Positions 1 to 8,325 of a DNA stretch of 56,487 nt are shown piece by piece. A program made the translations under genes and the position numbers. How positions within the stretch are numbered: position 1 is the first letter of the stretch; each line of letters starts with the position of its first letter. Under the pieces are notes generated by a model that was not told where the DNA came from, did no database searches, and saw nothing but the letters and a program-made list of their open reading frames with translations. The DNA comes from an uncultured Bacilli bacterium (GTDB lineage Bacteria > Bacillota_I > Bacilli_A > RFN20 > CAG-449): positions 1 to 56,487 of the forward strand of contig CALVJL010000010.1 of NCBI GenBank assembly GCA_944332075.1, given 5' to 3'.

Positions 1-120
1 GACACCTAATTTTATGAGATATCATTCCTATTCAAATTATATTTACTTTTAATTAATTATTTTTATACTTTTTCCTGCCTACTTGACAAGGAGCAGTTCA
101 GTTCAGCAGTTTTTTATGCT
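1..120. other. Left edge, AT-rich, no gene seen
   Basis: This short stretch lies downstream of the minus-strand hpt gene. I see no reading frame with a ribosome binding site and no clear T-tailed hairpin on either strand. The gene beyond it, if any, is outside the window. Confidence 0.5.
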
Positions 121-699
121 TTATTTTTGCTTTTCGACTTTTTTCTCTATTTCGCGAAGTTTATCGATTTCTTCAATTTGATTTTTGGAAGGAACAAAGA
201 CTTCTTTTTCGTTACGGAAAAATTCATCGTAATCAAGACCGTATCCAACGATAAAGTAGTCGCCGATTTCTTTTCCGACAAAATCGCATTCAAATGGGAT
301 TTTCCGTTTGCATTTTTTGTCTAATAAGACACAGGTTAATAATTTCTTTGGACAATAGGTTTTCTCTAGATAATTTTTTAGCCAGTTCATCGTATAACCT
401 GAATCAATAATATCTTCAACGATAACGACATTTCTGTTTCTAATATCTAATGAAACATCCTTCTTTAAAGAAATAATTCCGGTCGATTCAGTACCCAAGT
501 AAGAAGATACTTGCATGAAGTCTAATAAAACTGGGCAATCGATTTCTCTGACTAAGTCGATCATGAAGGGAACAGCGCCTTTCATAACACCGATGAAAAT
601 CGGAGGTAAAGGATCATCCTTGAACATATCGGTAAACATTTGACCGAATTTTCTGGTAATTTCGGTGATTTCTTTTTGGCTTAAGATAATTTGTCTCAT
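121..699 (-). CDS. hpt: Hypoxanthine phosphoribosyltransferase
   Basis: The 192-residue protein transfers the ribose phosphate of PRPP to hypoxanthine or guanine, giving IMP or GMP, a cytoplasmic purine-salvage step. The PRPP-binding signature VVIVEDIIDSGYT is at residues 91-103, with the acidic pair E95/D96 and the phosphate-binding turn D99-T103. Length matches bacterial HPRTs (about 180-200). The start at 699 has AGGGAG upstream on the minus strand. It is the third minus-strand gene after ferredoxin and a DUF3810 protein, but spacers separate them. Salvage fits an organism likely to depend on imported nucleobases, as the nuclease/ABC island at 18-31 kb suggests. Family is certain; preference between hypoxanthine and guanine cannot be read from sequence. 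Confidence 0.95.
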   Translation of the reverse strand: MRQIILSQKEITEITRKFGQMFTDMFKDDPLPPIFIGVMKGAVPFMIDLVREIDCPVLLDFMQVSSYLGTESTGIISLKKDVSLDIRNRNVVIVEDIIDSGYTMNWLKNYLEKTYCPKKLLTCVLLDKKCKRKIPFECDFVGKEIGDYFIVGYGLDYDEFFRNEKEVFVPSKNQIEEIDKLREIEKKVEKQK

Positions 700-767
700 A
701 TCTCTTTTCTCCCTTGATACAAAGATATTAGCAAAAACTTAATCAAATAAGAAGATAAATAAAATAG

Positions 768-1907
768 TTATAAAAGATTTTTATAAGTTTGGAAATAAAG
801 CTTTTGGTAAGGAGAGTAGTTTGTTATTTCGTAAATAACATGACCTTGGTCATCTTTATCACCTGTATCGACTGATGTTGAGGTGTCATCGTAGTCTGAT
901 GTCCCATCTTTATTACCGTTGAAAATAAGATAAAGATTATTTATAAAGTCGCCGATTGCGCTTAATAAATCGTGTTCAGAATAATATTTTGCAATATTAT
1001 TTGTTTCAGTTATTATCGCTTTATCAAGCGAAGAGATTATTTTTTGATAAGATTGATAATCGGTCAGGCGATAAATATCAATAAGGGATAAATAAGACCA
1101 ATAATAAGCTGAATAACGTAAATAAGGAATATCGCTATTGAGGAGGATATAAAGACTGGTAAGATTAGCTTGATCTTCTTTAGCAACACCTTTTATATGG
1201 GCAATCTCATGCGCGGTGACAAAAGGTATTTCTGCTGTATGCAGCTTGCTTGATACCGAAGCTTGACCGACGCCGAGAAATGAAACACCGGTTATATGAA
1301 ATTCATTAAATAAAAAAGAAAATGTTAAAGTTGAAACTCTAGGTGAATATGTTGAAATATTTAGTTCTTGATGCTTTAAAAATTCTTCGTTTATTAAATC
1401 GTTTAGTTCCTTTTTGGTGTAGGGGTTGATAACAAAACCATTTTCATCTCTTTCAAGCAGTGATGATACATAATTATAGTCAGCTGTGAAATAAGCGATG
1501 CTTTCATCAATTAATTCATCTGAAGGTTTATCCTCGTATAAAGAAATATTTAAATTATCAGCGTTATAACCAATTCCTTGAGTAAAGGTAAAATATGATA
1601 GTGAAAAACTTATAATTATCAAAATATTTAAAAATTGGTATAACGATTTTCTAAATTCTTTTTTAAAAAGATGGCGAAGGCAAAGAATTAGCAATATCAA
1701 TAATGCAATAACTAGAATAGCTATAATAAATTCAAATAAAGAAAAAGGGATAAACGAAGTTATCGTTCCAATAAAAGCCACGCATGGCGAAGAAATTTCT
1801 TTAGTAAAATAGCTTGCTGATGAAGTATTTGCTTTTACAATCAGCAATGCGATTAAAGATAACAAAAAGAAAGATAAAAATGATAATTTTAAAATTATTT
1901 TTTTCAT
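768..1907 (-). CDS. DUF3810-family membrane zinc metallopeptidase
   Basis: This 379-residue protein has hydrophobic segments near residues 6-26, 55-80 and 90-110, then a mostly soluble region. It carries a zinc-protease motif HEIAH at residues 233-237, followed by GVAKEDQAN, where the glutamate is a candidate third ligand. This arrangement (N-terminal membrane segments, then HExxH and an E-D-x-A-N block) is typical of DUF3810, a predicted but little-studied peptidase family. The C-terminal 60 residues are rich in Asp, Thr and Gly and may be flexible. No good ribosome binding site precedes the ATG, and two hairpins lie just upstream, so translation may be weak. Substrate unknown. Confidence 0.75.
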   Translation of the reverse strand: MKKIILKLSFLSFFLLSLIALLIVKANTSSASYFTKEISSPCVAFIGTITSFIPFSLFEFIIAILVIALLILLILCLRHLFKKEFRKSLYQFLNILIIISFSLSYFTFTQGIGYNADNLNISLYEDKPSDELIDESIAYFTADYNYVSSLLERDENGFVINPYTKKELNDLINEEFLKHQELNISTYSPRVSTLTFSFLFNEFHITGVSFLGVGQASVSSKLHTAEIPFVTAHEIAHIKGVAKEDQANLTSLYILLNSDIPYLRYSAYYWSYLSLIDIYRLTDYQSYQKIISSLDKAIITETNNIAKYYSEHDLLSAIGDFINNLYLIFNGNKDGTSDYDDTSTSVDTGDKDDQGHVIYEITNYSPYQKLYFQTYKNLL

Positions 1908-1928
1908 AAATTTATCTTATAAAAAAAA

Positions 1929-1946
1929 TCTCTAGATAACTAGAGA
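1929..1946 (-). terminator. Hairpin with U-run just upstream of the DUF3810 gene
   Basis: A perfect 7-bp stem (TCTCTAG/CTAGAGA, 4-nt loop). Read on the minus strand it is followed by eight T. It lies only about 20 nt before the DUF3810 start, so it can act as a terminator of ferredoxin read-through or as an attenuator for the downstream gene. Confidence 0.6.
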
Positions 1947-1952
1947 TAAAAT

Positions 1953-1983
1953 AAAAAAAGTTGCTAAGGATAAACCTTGCAAC
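1953..1983 (-). terminator. Terminator of the ferredoxin gene
   Basis: On the minus strand GTTGCAAGG pairs with CCTTAGCAAC (one bulged base) around a small loop, and a run of seven T follows. It sits 22 nt after the ferredoxin stop. Confidence 0.7.
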
Positions 1984-2005
1984 TCAATTTTTTTGCCAAT
2001 GAAGC

Positions 2006-2197
2006 TTATTTAACTTCAATTGCTTGGACTGGGCAGTTTGCTGCTGCTTCTTCAACAGAAGCTTCTAAATCAGCAGGAATATCGCCTAAGATATTTTCTG
2101 CTTTGCCTTCAGCATTGAGTGCGAATACTGCGTCGCAGATTGACATGCACATTCCGCATCCGATGCAGGAATCGTTTACTTTGCAAGATTTTGCCAT
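2006..2197 (-). CDS. [4Fe-4S] ferredoxin
   Basis: A 63-residue electron carrier. Cys11, Cys14 and Cys17 (CIGCGMC) and Cys55 (CPVQAI) form the usual single [4Fe-4S] site; Cys5 and Cys21 are additional. Cys21 is followed by Asp rather than Pro, and there is no second complete CxxCxxC, so one cluster is expected, as in Bacillus- or Thermotoga-type monocluster ferredoxins. It has a strong AGGAGGA site and its own promoter, and is likely the acceptor for the pyruvate:ferredoxin oxidoreductase at 32603. No hydrogenase or Rnf genes are in the window, so the final electron sink is unseen. Confidence 0.93.
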   Translation of the reverse strand: MAKSCKVNDSCIGCGMCMSICDAVFALNAEGKAENILGDIPADLEASVEEAAANCPVQAIEVK

Positions 2198-2225
2198 TGT
2201 AGAAAATCCTCCTTATGCTTTTTTT

Positions 2226-2253
2226 ATTATAGAGCATTTCTGACTTTTTTCAA
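2226..2253 (-). promoter_or_regulatory. Ferredoxin promoter
   Basis: On the minus strand TTGAAA (2248-2253) and TATAAT (2226-2231) are separated by 16 bp. The start point would fall about 25 nt before the ferredoxin ATG, with AGGAGG between them. Confidence 0.7.
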
Positions 2254-2403
2254 TTGTTTTTTGCTTTGTGGAAAATTACATACACAGGGGCGGTCGTTAT
2301 TTTTTGCGTTTCTAAGTAATCATGTGTATTTTTCCTCAACAAAGCATTGCAATTGCTAGAAAACGATATTTAAATAATTTATCATTATGTAGGTACTTTA
2401 AAG

Positions 2404-2733
2404 ATGGAAACGCGTGTTGAAAAATTTAAAAAATACCGCGAGGAAATTAAGCGGGCTGATATGAAGGAAGAAGTTGAAGAAATCACAGAGGAAATACCTG
2501 TTGAAGACCTCGACAAAAAAAATACTTTGACTATGACTATTGACCAAATTATTGAAGCTCATGATCAATATGTTTCCAATCAAGCAAAAGAAGATCTTCT
2601 CGCTAGAGAAAAAGCTAAAAAGAGAGCTTATCGTTTAACTAAGATGAAACAATGGTTAAAATATCTAGCGTTAATTATTACAATAGGAGCGATTATCTGC
2701 TTGATTATCGTGTGCGTATTTATCGCAAGTTAG
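2404..2733 (+). CDS. Small tail-anchored membrane protein of unknown function
   Basis: I do not recognise a family. The 109-residue protein has a highly charged, Lys/Glu-rich, probably helical N-terminal part (residues 1-80) and one hydrophobic segment at about 85-107 ending at the C-terminus, the layout of a tail-anchored protein with a cytoplasmic charged domain. It has no signal peptide. It is 7 nt upstream of cmk, whose AGGAGG overlaps its stop region, so it is probably the first gene of the cmk-der-gpsA operon. Codon use resembles its neighbours, and the ATG-to-stop frame with a membrane segment supports a real gene. Confidence 0.7.
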   Translation: METRVEKFKKYREEIKRADMKEEVEEITEEIPVEDLDKKNTLTMTIDQIIEAHDQYVSNQAKEDLLAREKAKKRAYRLTKMKQWLKYLALIITIGAIICLIIVCVFIAS

Positions 2734-2740
2734 GAGGATT

Positions 2741-3415
2741 ATGAAAAATATAAAGATTGCTATTGATGGACCGGCTGCAGCTGGAAAATCTACAGTGGCT
2801 CAGCTCGTAGCCAAACAACTTAATTTTGTTTATATCGACACTGGTGCGATGTATCGCGCGGTAACTGTTTATTGCTTGTGGAATGATATTGATTGCCGCG
2901 ATGAACAAAAAGTAGCTTCTGTGCTCGACAATATCAATATAACTTTATATCCGGATCATTCAATTTCTCTTAATGACCGCGATGTTACTAAGGAAATTCG
3001 TTCTACGATTGTTAATGAAAATGTGTCATATATTGCAGCAAATAAAGAGGTTCGTTATTTCTTAGTTAAACAGCAAAGAAAAATTGCGGAAAATGTATCT
3101 GTTGTCATGGATGGAAGAGATATCGGTACATACGTTCTTCCTAATGCTGATGTTAAAATTTTTCAAATTGCCTCAGTTGATACTAGAGCTAAGAGAAGAT
3201 ATTTAGAAAATATTCAAAAAGGTATACCTTGTTCTTTAGAATCGATAACTAAAGAACTCGAAAAAAGAGATTATATCGATTCCCATCGCGAATTAGCTCC
3301 GTTAAAAAAAGCTGATGATGCGATTAGCTTAGATACATCTAATATGACGATTGAAGAAGTCGTTAATGCGATTATGGATATTATTTATCGGAAAGTAGGT
3401 AATGTACATGCCTAG
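2741..3415 (+). CDS. cmk: Cytidylate kinase
   Basis: The 224-residue enzyme phosphorylates CMP and dCMP with ATP in the cytoplasm. The P-loop GPAAAGKST is at residues 10-18, followed by the DTGAMYRA nucleoside-binding stretch and later MDGRDIGT, all diagnostic of bacterial Cmk. Length is normal (about 220-230). TAGGAGG lies immediately before the ATG. It overlaps der by 8 nt if der starts at 3408. The cmk-der-gpsA order is common in Firmicutes. CMP recycling matters for phospholipid synthesis and fits the salvage theme. Confidence 0.96.
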   Translation: MKNIKIAIDGPAAAGKSTVAQLVAKQLNFVYIDTGAMYRAVTVYCLWNDIDCRDEQKVASVLDNINITLYPDHSISLNDRDVTKEIRSTIVNENVSYIAANKEVRYFLVKQQRKIAENVSVVMDGRDIGTYVLPNADVKIFQIASVDTRAKRRYLENIQKGIPCSLESITKELEKRDYIDSHRELAPLKKADDAISLDTSNMTIEEVVNAIMDIIYRKVGNVHA

Positions 3416-4715
3416 AGGAATTGTAGCGATTGTCGGCGCGCCTAATGTCGGCAAATCAACTATTTTTAATAGAATTATCGGTGACAGAAAAGCAATTGTT
3501 AATGATGAAGCTGGTGTTACAAGAGACCGCCTTTATGGTGTCGGAGAATGGTTAACTAAGACCTTTACAGTTATTGATACCGGCGGAATTGAAATTAAGA
3601 ACGCACCTTTTCAGGCACAGATTAGAGCCCAAGTTGAAATTGCTATTGAAGAAGCAGATGTAGTTATCTATGTCGGAGATGGAAAAGCTGGAGTCACTAA
3701 TGATGATTTATATGCGTCTAAAATGCTTCGAAAGTCTAATAAAAAAGTTATTTTAGCTGTAAATAAAATTGATGATTTTTCAAAAATTGATAGCATCCAC
3801 GATTTTTATTCTCTTGGTTTAGGTGAACCGATGGCAATTTCTTCAGCGCACGGAATCGGTATTGGTGATTTACTTGATAAAGTGATTGCAATGCTTCCAG
3901 AAAAAGAGATGGAAGAGTATCCTGATGCTATTTGCTTTTCACTTGTTGGACGACCAAATGTTGGAAAATCTTCTTTGACAAACGCCATTTTAAATCAAGA
4001 TAGAGTCATCGTATCAAATATAGAGGGCACTACCAGAGATTCTATTGATACCCCATTTACTAAAGATGATAAAAATTATGTGGTTATAGATACGGCCGGA
4101 TTAAAAAAGCGCGGTAAGATTTATGAATCTGTCGATAAATATGCAGCGTTAAGAGCTTTAGCGGCAATTGAAAGAAGCGATGTCGTCTTACTTTTAATCG
4201 ACGCTAAAGAAGGAATTCAAATGCAAGATAAGCATGTCATCGGTTATGCCGTAGATATGCATAAAGCGATTATCATCGTCGTCAATAAGTGGGACTTGAT
4301 TGAAAAAGGTGAAAAGACGATGGATGAATTCAAAAAGAATATCCGTAAAGAATTTAAATTCTTAGATTACGCTCCAATCGTTTTCGTCTCGGCTTTAACA
4401 AAGAGCCGTTTAAATACAATTTTTTCAGCGATAACTTTAGCATATGATTCTTATAATAGAAGAGTTCCGACTTCTACGCTTAATGAAGTTATAGCGGATG
4501 CACAAATTATTAATCCGACTCCAGAATTTAACGGGGACAGATTAAAAATCTTCTATGCATCTCAAGTCGGTATTAAACCTCCGACGATTGTTTTATTTGT
4601 TAATAATCCTTCATCGCTTCATTTCTCTTACCAAAGATATCTAGAAAATCGCTTAAGAGAAACGTTTGAATTTACTGGGTCACCGATTAAAATTATCGCG
4701 AGGATGAAAAAATAA
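3408..4715 (+). CDS. der: Ribosome assembly GTPase Der (EngA)
   Basis: Der is a double-GTPase needed for 50S maturation. Two G domains are visible: P-loop GAPNVGKST at residues 10-18 with DTGG and NKID, and GRPNVGKSS near residue 180 with DTAG and NKWD, followed by the C-terminal KH-like domain ending in KIIARMKK. I choose the ATG at 3408 (435 aa) over one two codons earlier because GTAGG is then 8 nt away and the protein begins like its family. The first P-loop has Ala where most homologues have Arg (GRPNVGKS). It overlaps cmk and, by one base, gpsA. Confidence 0.95.
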   Translation: MPRGIVAIVGAPNVGKSTIFNRIIGDRKAIVNDEAGVTRDRLYGVGEWLTKTFTVIDTGGIEIKNAPFQAQIRAQVEIAIEEADVVIYVGDGKAGVTNDDLYASKMLRKSNKKVILAVNKIDDFSKIDSIHDFYSLGLGEPMAISSAHGIGIGDLLDKVIAMLPEKEMEEYPDAICFSLVGRPNVGKSSLTNAILNQDRVIVSNIEGTTRDSIDTPFTKDDKNYVVIDTAGLKKRGKIYESVDKYAALRALAAIERSDVVLLLIDAKEGIQMQDKHVIGYAVDMHKAIIIVVNKWDLIEKGEKTMDEFKKNIRKEFKFLDYAPIVFVSALTKSRLNTIFSAITLAYDSYNRRVPTSTLNEVIADAQIINPTPEFNGDRLKIFYASQVGIKPPTIVLFVNNPSSLHFSYQRYLENRLRETFEFTGSPIKIIARMKK

Positions 4716-5710
4716 TGAAAATTAGTATATTAGGTGCTGGCAGCTGGGGATTAGCGCTAGCCCAAGTTCTAAACGATAATAATAATGATGTTTTGATTTA
4801 TGCTAGAAGAGAAGAAGTGGTTACGGAAATAAATTTCCAGCATACGAATAAAAAATATTTTCCGTCTGTTATATTTTCTGAAAAAATAAAAGCGACATTT
4901 AATTTAAAGGAAGCTGTTCAATTTGCAGATATTCTTTTAATCGCGGTACCGGTTAAGGCTTATCGCTCGTTATTGTTGGAAGTTAAAGATTATCTAAACG
5001 AACGTAAGTATTTTATTTCTACGGCGAAGGGCTTTGAAGAAAAAACGTTAATGCGTATGAGCGATGTAATACGCGACGTGATTCCAGAAAGTTATCGCTA
5101 TGAAATTATATCTCTTCTCGGACCAAGTCATGCGGAAGAGGTTGTTTTAAGAGAGCTTACTTGTATTGCTTCTGTCTCTCGTGACAATAACGCAGCAAAG
5201 CTTGTTCAGAAACTTTTTTCTAATAATTATTTCCGAGTTTATACTCAAAATGATGAAATTGGTGCTGAATCGGCTTCGGCATTAAAAAACGCAATTGCAA
5301 TTGCCTCTGGAATTTTGCAGGGAATAGCGCTGGGCGATAATGCTAGAGCAGCGCTTGTTACACGGGGGTTAAAAGAGTTGATTCGTTTTGGCTTAGCTAG
5401 TGGCGGAAAGTTTGAAACGTTTATGGGATTAACAGGAGTTGGAGATTTATTAGTTACCTGCAATTCTTGGCATTCTAGAAACTTTCAAGCTGGATATGCG
5501 ATTGGTAAAGCTGACTTAGCTAAAGAATTTTTGGAAAAGAATGATAAAACAGTTGAGGGTATTCAAACTGTTAAATTAGTTCATCAAATAGCTAAAGAAA
5601 AAAATATTAGTATGCCGATTATTGATGCATTATACGATGTTTTGTTCCGCGGCCTATCTAGCCATGAAACAGTTTACAATCTAATGCTTCGCGAATTGAA
5701 ACCAGAATAA
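4715..5710 (+). CDS. gpsA: Glycerol-3-phosphate dehydrogenase [NAD(P)+]
   Basis: This 331-residue cytoplasmic enzyme reduces dihydroxyacetone phosphate to sn-glycerol-3-phosphate, the backbone of phospholipids. The Rossmann signature GAGSWG is at residues 7-12, the GPSHAEEV block follows at mid-protein, and the SALKNAIAIASG stretch contains the catalytic lysine. Length is standard. Its ATG shares the last base of the der stop (TAATG), indicating translational coupling. The triose phosphate it needs is interconverted by TpiA at 54.5 kb. Confidence 0.96.
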   Translation: MKISILGAGSWGLALAQVLNDNNNDVLIYARREEVVTEINFQHTNKKYFPSVIFSEKIKATFNLKEAVQFADILLIAVPVKAYRSLLLEVKDYLNERKYFISTAKGFEEKTLMRMSDVIRDVIPESYRYEIISLLGPSHAEEVVLRELTCIASVSRDNNAAKLVQKLFSNNYFRVYTQNDEIGAESASALKNAIAIASGILQGIALGDNARAALVTRGLKELIRFGLASGGKFETFMGLTGVGDLLVTCNSWHSRNFQAGYAIGKADLAKEFLEKNDKTVEGIQTVKLVHQIAKEKNISMPIIDALYDVLFRGLSSHETVYNLMLRELKPE

Positions 5711-5787
5711 TTGATAATTAGTGATATTATTAGTTAATTTTACCAAATATTAATATAAAATAAAAAAAGATATATAGGGGTGGATAA

Positions 5788-8325
5788 ATGAGCTCAGATA
5801 AAGAAAAGTATTCAACGATTACCATTGAAGATGATGAAGAAATTGAAAGCAAGTCGATTTTTTCTAAAACTTTGGAAATTCCGCGAATCATTTTAACAAA
5901 AAGAAACAGAAAAAGAAAAAATGCTGATTTATTTGATAAAGCTGTAAGATACACTCCTTCACCCGATGATGGACTTAATTCGTTGCAGGTTGAAGAAAGA
6001 CAAAACAACAACTTGATTAATAAGCAAACTAAAAGTCTTTCTAAATCATATCTGCAGATATTAATAAGCAATATTTTTACTTTTTTTAATGTATTGCTCG
6101 TAACAATTGCTGTTTTTTTAATCGCGGTTGGTGCATATGCTGACTGCTTCTTTTTGGTAATTGTTATCGCTAATACTTTGATTGGTATTTTACAAGAGAT
6201 AAAAGCTAAAAAGAAAGTTGATCAATTATCTTTAATGTCGATTCCTGAAATTAAAGTTAAAAGAGATGCTTTAAAGATGAAAATTCCAGCTGATAAGTTA
6301 GTATTAGACGATATATATTACTTAGCATCAGGAAATGAAATTCCATGCGATTCTTATATTGTGCGCGGCGAAGTTGAAGTTAATGAAGCTGCATTAACCG
6401 GAGAAGCTCTGCCAATAAAAAAGAAAACCGATGATTATCTTTTAGCGGGATCTTTTATCGTATCTGGTTCCTGTATGTGCCGCGTTGACCGCATCGGGGA
6501 ACATAACTATGTCGCTCAGTTACAAAATAAGGCGAGAAAAGTTAAAAAAGCTAAATCGATCTTATTATCTTCTTTAAACAAGATAATTATGTATATTTCC
6601 GGAATTATCATTCCATTAGGCGCTTTATTAGCTTGGAATAACTATGTTAATTCTTCACATGATATTATTACGACAATTGAAAAAACAGGAGCGAGTTTAG
6701 TTTCGATGATTCCTTCGGGATTATTCTTACTTCTTTCAACTACCTTAACTGTCGCAGTTATCTCTTTAGCTAAGAGAAAAACAATGGTTCAAGATTCTTA
6801 TGCTATTGAATCATTAGCTCGAGCTAATGTTATTTGTCTAGATAAAACAGGGACAATTACTGATGGAACGATGAGAGTAGAGAAAGAGATAAAACTCACA
6901 GCTAAACGAATTGATATTAAAAAATTAATGGGCTCATTCATTTCTGCTTTTGAAGATGATAAAAACGTTACAATGCAAGCATTGGCGAATGCTTACCCAG
7001 AAACAAAAACTCATAAAATTAAAGTTGTTTTACCGTTTTCTTCAGCGCGAAAATTATCTGCTGTCGAATTTGAAAAAACAGGAACTTTTGTCCTAGGTGC
7101 ACCGGAATTCATCACAAAAGATAAAGATGTTTTAAAAAAGAGCGAAAATTATGCTAAAGAAGGTTATAGAGTTTTGTTAATAGCCTATACTAGTGAACCA
7201 CTTTCGGAAAAGTCTAAATTTAATAAAGTCGAACCATATGCTTTATTTGTTTTATCAGATCATATCCGCGATGAAGCTTATGATACAATTAAATGGTTTA
7301 TCGATAATGATGTAGAAGTTAAAATTATTTCCGGTGATAATCCTTCAACAGTTTCACAAATCGCTTTAAAAGCTGGTGTTCCACATGCGGAAAATTATGT
7401 TTCACTTGAAGGCTTAACCGGTGAAGAAGTTAGCGAAATCGCTGATAGATACGTTGTCTTTGGCAGAGTTTCCCCTGAGCAAAAAGCTATTTTAATCAAG
7501 GCTTTAAAGAGCAAAGGAAAGACTGTGGCGATGACGGGTGACGGCGTTAACGATATTTTAGCTATGAAACAAGCTAACTGTTCTATTGCCATGGCATCAG
7601 GTAGTGATGCTGCAAGAAACGCTTCGCATTTGGTATTGATGGATTCAAATTTTGCTTCAATGCCGAAAGTTGTCGAACAAGGAAGAAAAGTAATCAACAA
7701 TATCCAAAGAACAGCCTCGTTATACTTAATGAAAACTGTATATGCGATTTTGTTTGCAATTGTAACATTAATCGCTTGGGCATTTGGTAAGGGTTTTGTC
7801 CAACCATTTGACGCTAAACATTTATATATCATTGAATTTGCAGTTATCGGTATTCCATCTTTTGTCTTAGCTCTGCAACCGAATAAATCTTTAATAAAAG
7901 GATCATTTATGCGGACAGTTTTATCTAAAGCTTTCCCAAATGGAGTGATTATGCTTTTATCAGTGGCAGCAATTATGCTTATGACTCATTTCCCTTCCCT
8001 TGATGTAACATCTGATAACGGAGTTATGGTAACTATGGCCTGCTTATCTATTTCTTTAACAGGATTTATAATGTTATTCTTAACTTGCTTACCTTTGAAT
8101 ATCTACCGTATTATTACTTTCCTTGCTATGCTTGGTTTCGCTTTGATATTTGTCTTTGTTTTACCTTCAAATATCACAGGATTAAGCCTTGGTGCATTAA
8201 GCGTAAAGAACTGGATTGAACTCGGAATAGTTGTTGGTGTGTTAGCGGTGATAACTATAATTGTTCACATCATTAGATATGTTCTTTTATCCCGTCACGA
8301 AAGGAGAAAGATAAATGTTAATTAA
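5788..8325 (+). CDS. Cation-transporting P-type ATPase (CtpE-like)
   Basis: This 845-residue membrane pump has all P-type signatures: TGEA in the actuator domain (residues 204-207), the phosphorylation motif DKTGT (352-356) and the hinge GDGVND (584-589), with about ten membrane segments. The segment before DKTGT contains MIPSGL (from 307), the position where Ca2+-type pumps have PEGL. With the following S/A-rich membrane helices this resembles the CtpE-type HAD-IC subfamily, for which calcium transport has been proposed. The substrate is inference. About 80 charged N-terminal residues precede the core. AGGGG lies 10 nt before the ATG. It overlaps psuG by 11 nt. Confidence 0.9.
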   Translation: MSSDKEKYSTITIEDDEEIESKSIFSKTLEIPRIILTKRNRKRKNADLFDKAVRYTPSPDDGLNSLQVEERQNNNLINKQTKSLSKSYLQILISNIFTFFNVLLVTIAVFLIAVGAYADCFFLVIVIANTLIGILQEIKAKKKVDQLSLMSIPEIKVKRDALKMKIPADKLVLDDIYYLASGNEIPCDSYIVRGEVEVNEAALTGEALPIKKKTDDYLLAGSFIVSGSCMCRVDRIGEHNYVAQLQNKARKVKKAKSILLSSLNKIIMYISGIIIPLGALLAWNNYVNSSHDIITTIEKTGASLVSMIPSGLFLLLSTTLTVAVISLAKRKTMVQDSYAIESLARANVICLDKTGTITDGTMRVEKEIKLTAKRIDIKKLMGSFISAFEDDKNVTMQALANAYPETKTHKIKVVLPFSSARKLSAVEFEKTGTFVLGAPEFITKDKDVLKKSENYAKEGYRVLLIAYTSEPLSEKSKFNKVEPYALFVLSDHIRDEAYDTIKWFIDNDVEVKIISGDNPSTVSQIALKAGVPHAENYVSLEGLTGEEVSEIADRYVVFGRVSPEQKAILIKALKSKGKTVAMTGDGVNDILAMKQANCSIAMASGSDAARNASHLVLMDSNFASMPKVVEQGRKVINNIQRTASLYLMKTVYAILFAIVTLIAWAFGKGFVQPFDAKHLYIIEFAVIGIPSFVLALQPNKSLIKGSFMRTVLSKAFPNGVIMLLSVAAIMLMTHFPSLDVTSDNGVMVTMACLSISLTGFIMLFLTCLPLNIYRIITFLAMLGFALIFVFVLPSNITGLSLGALSVKNWIELGIVVGVLAVITIIVHIIRYVLLSRHERRKINVN

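Noticed and set aside
127-324. Plus-strand frame opposite hpt
   Set aside because: It is antisense to a confirmed gene, Phe-rich as expected from the reverse of Lys/Glu codons, and has no ribosome site.
1977-2243. Plus-strand frame covering the ferredoxin gene
   Set aside because: The minus strand encodes an unmistakable ferredoxin with its own promoter and ribosome site.
2403-2418. Sequence resembling a cre site at the start of the small membrane gene
   Set aside because: It has two mismatches in critical positions and lies on the start codon; chance is likely in this composition.
5711-5787. Metal riboswitch upstream of the P-type ATPase
   Set aside because: The gap is only 77 nt, very AT-rich, and has none of the conserved stems of the Mn2+ or Mg2+ riboswitches.
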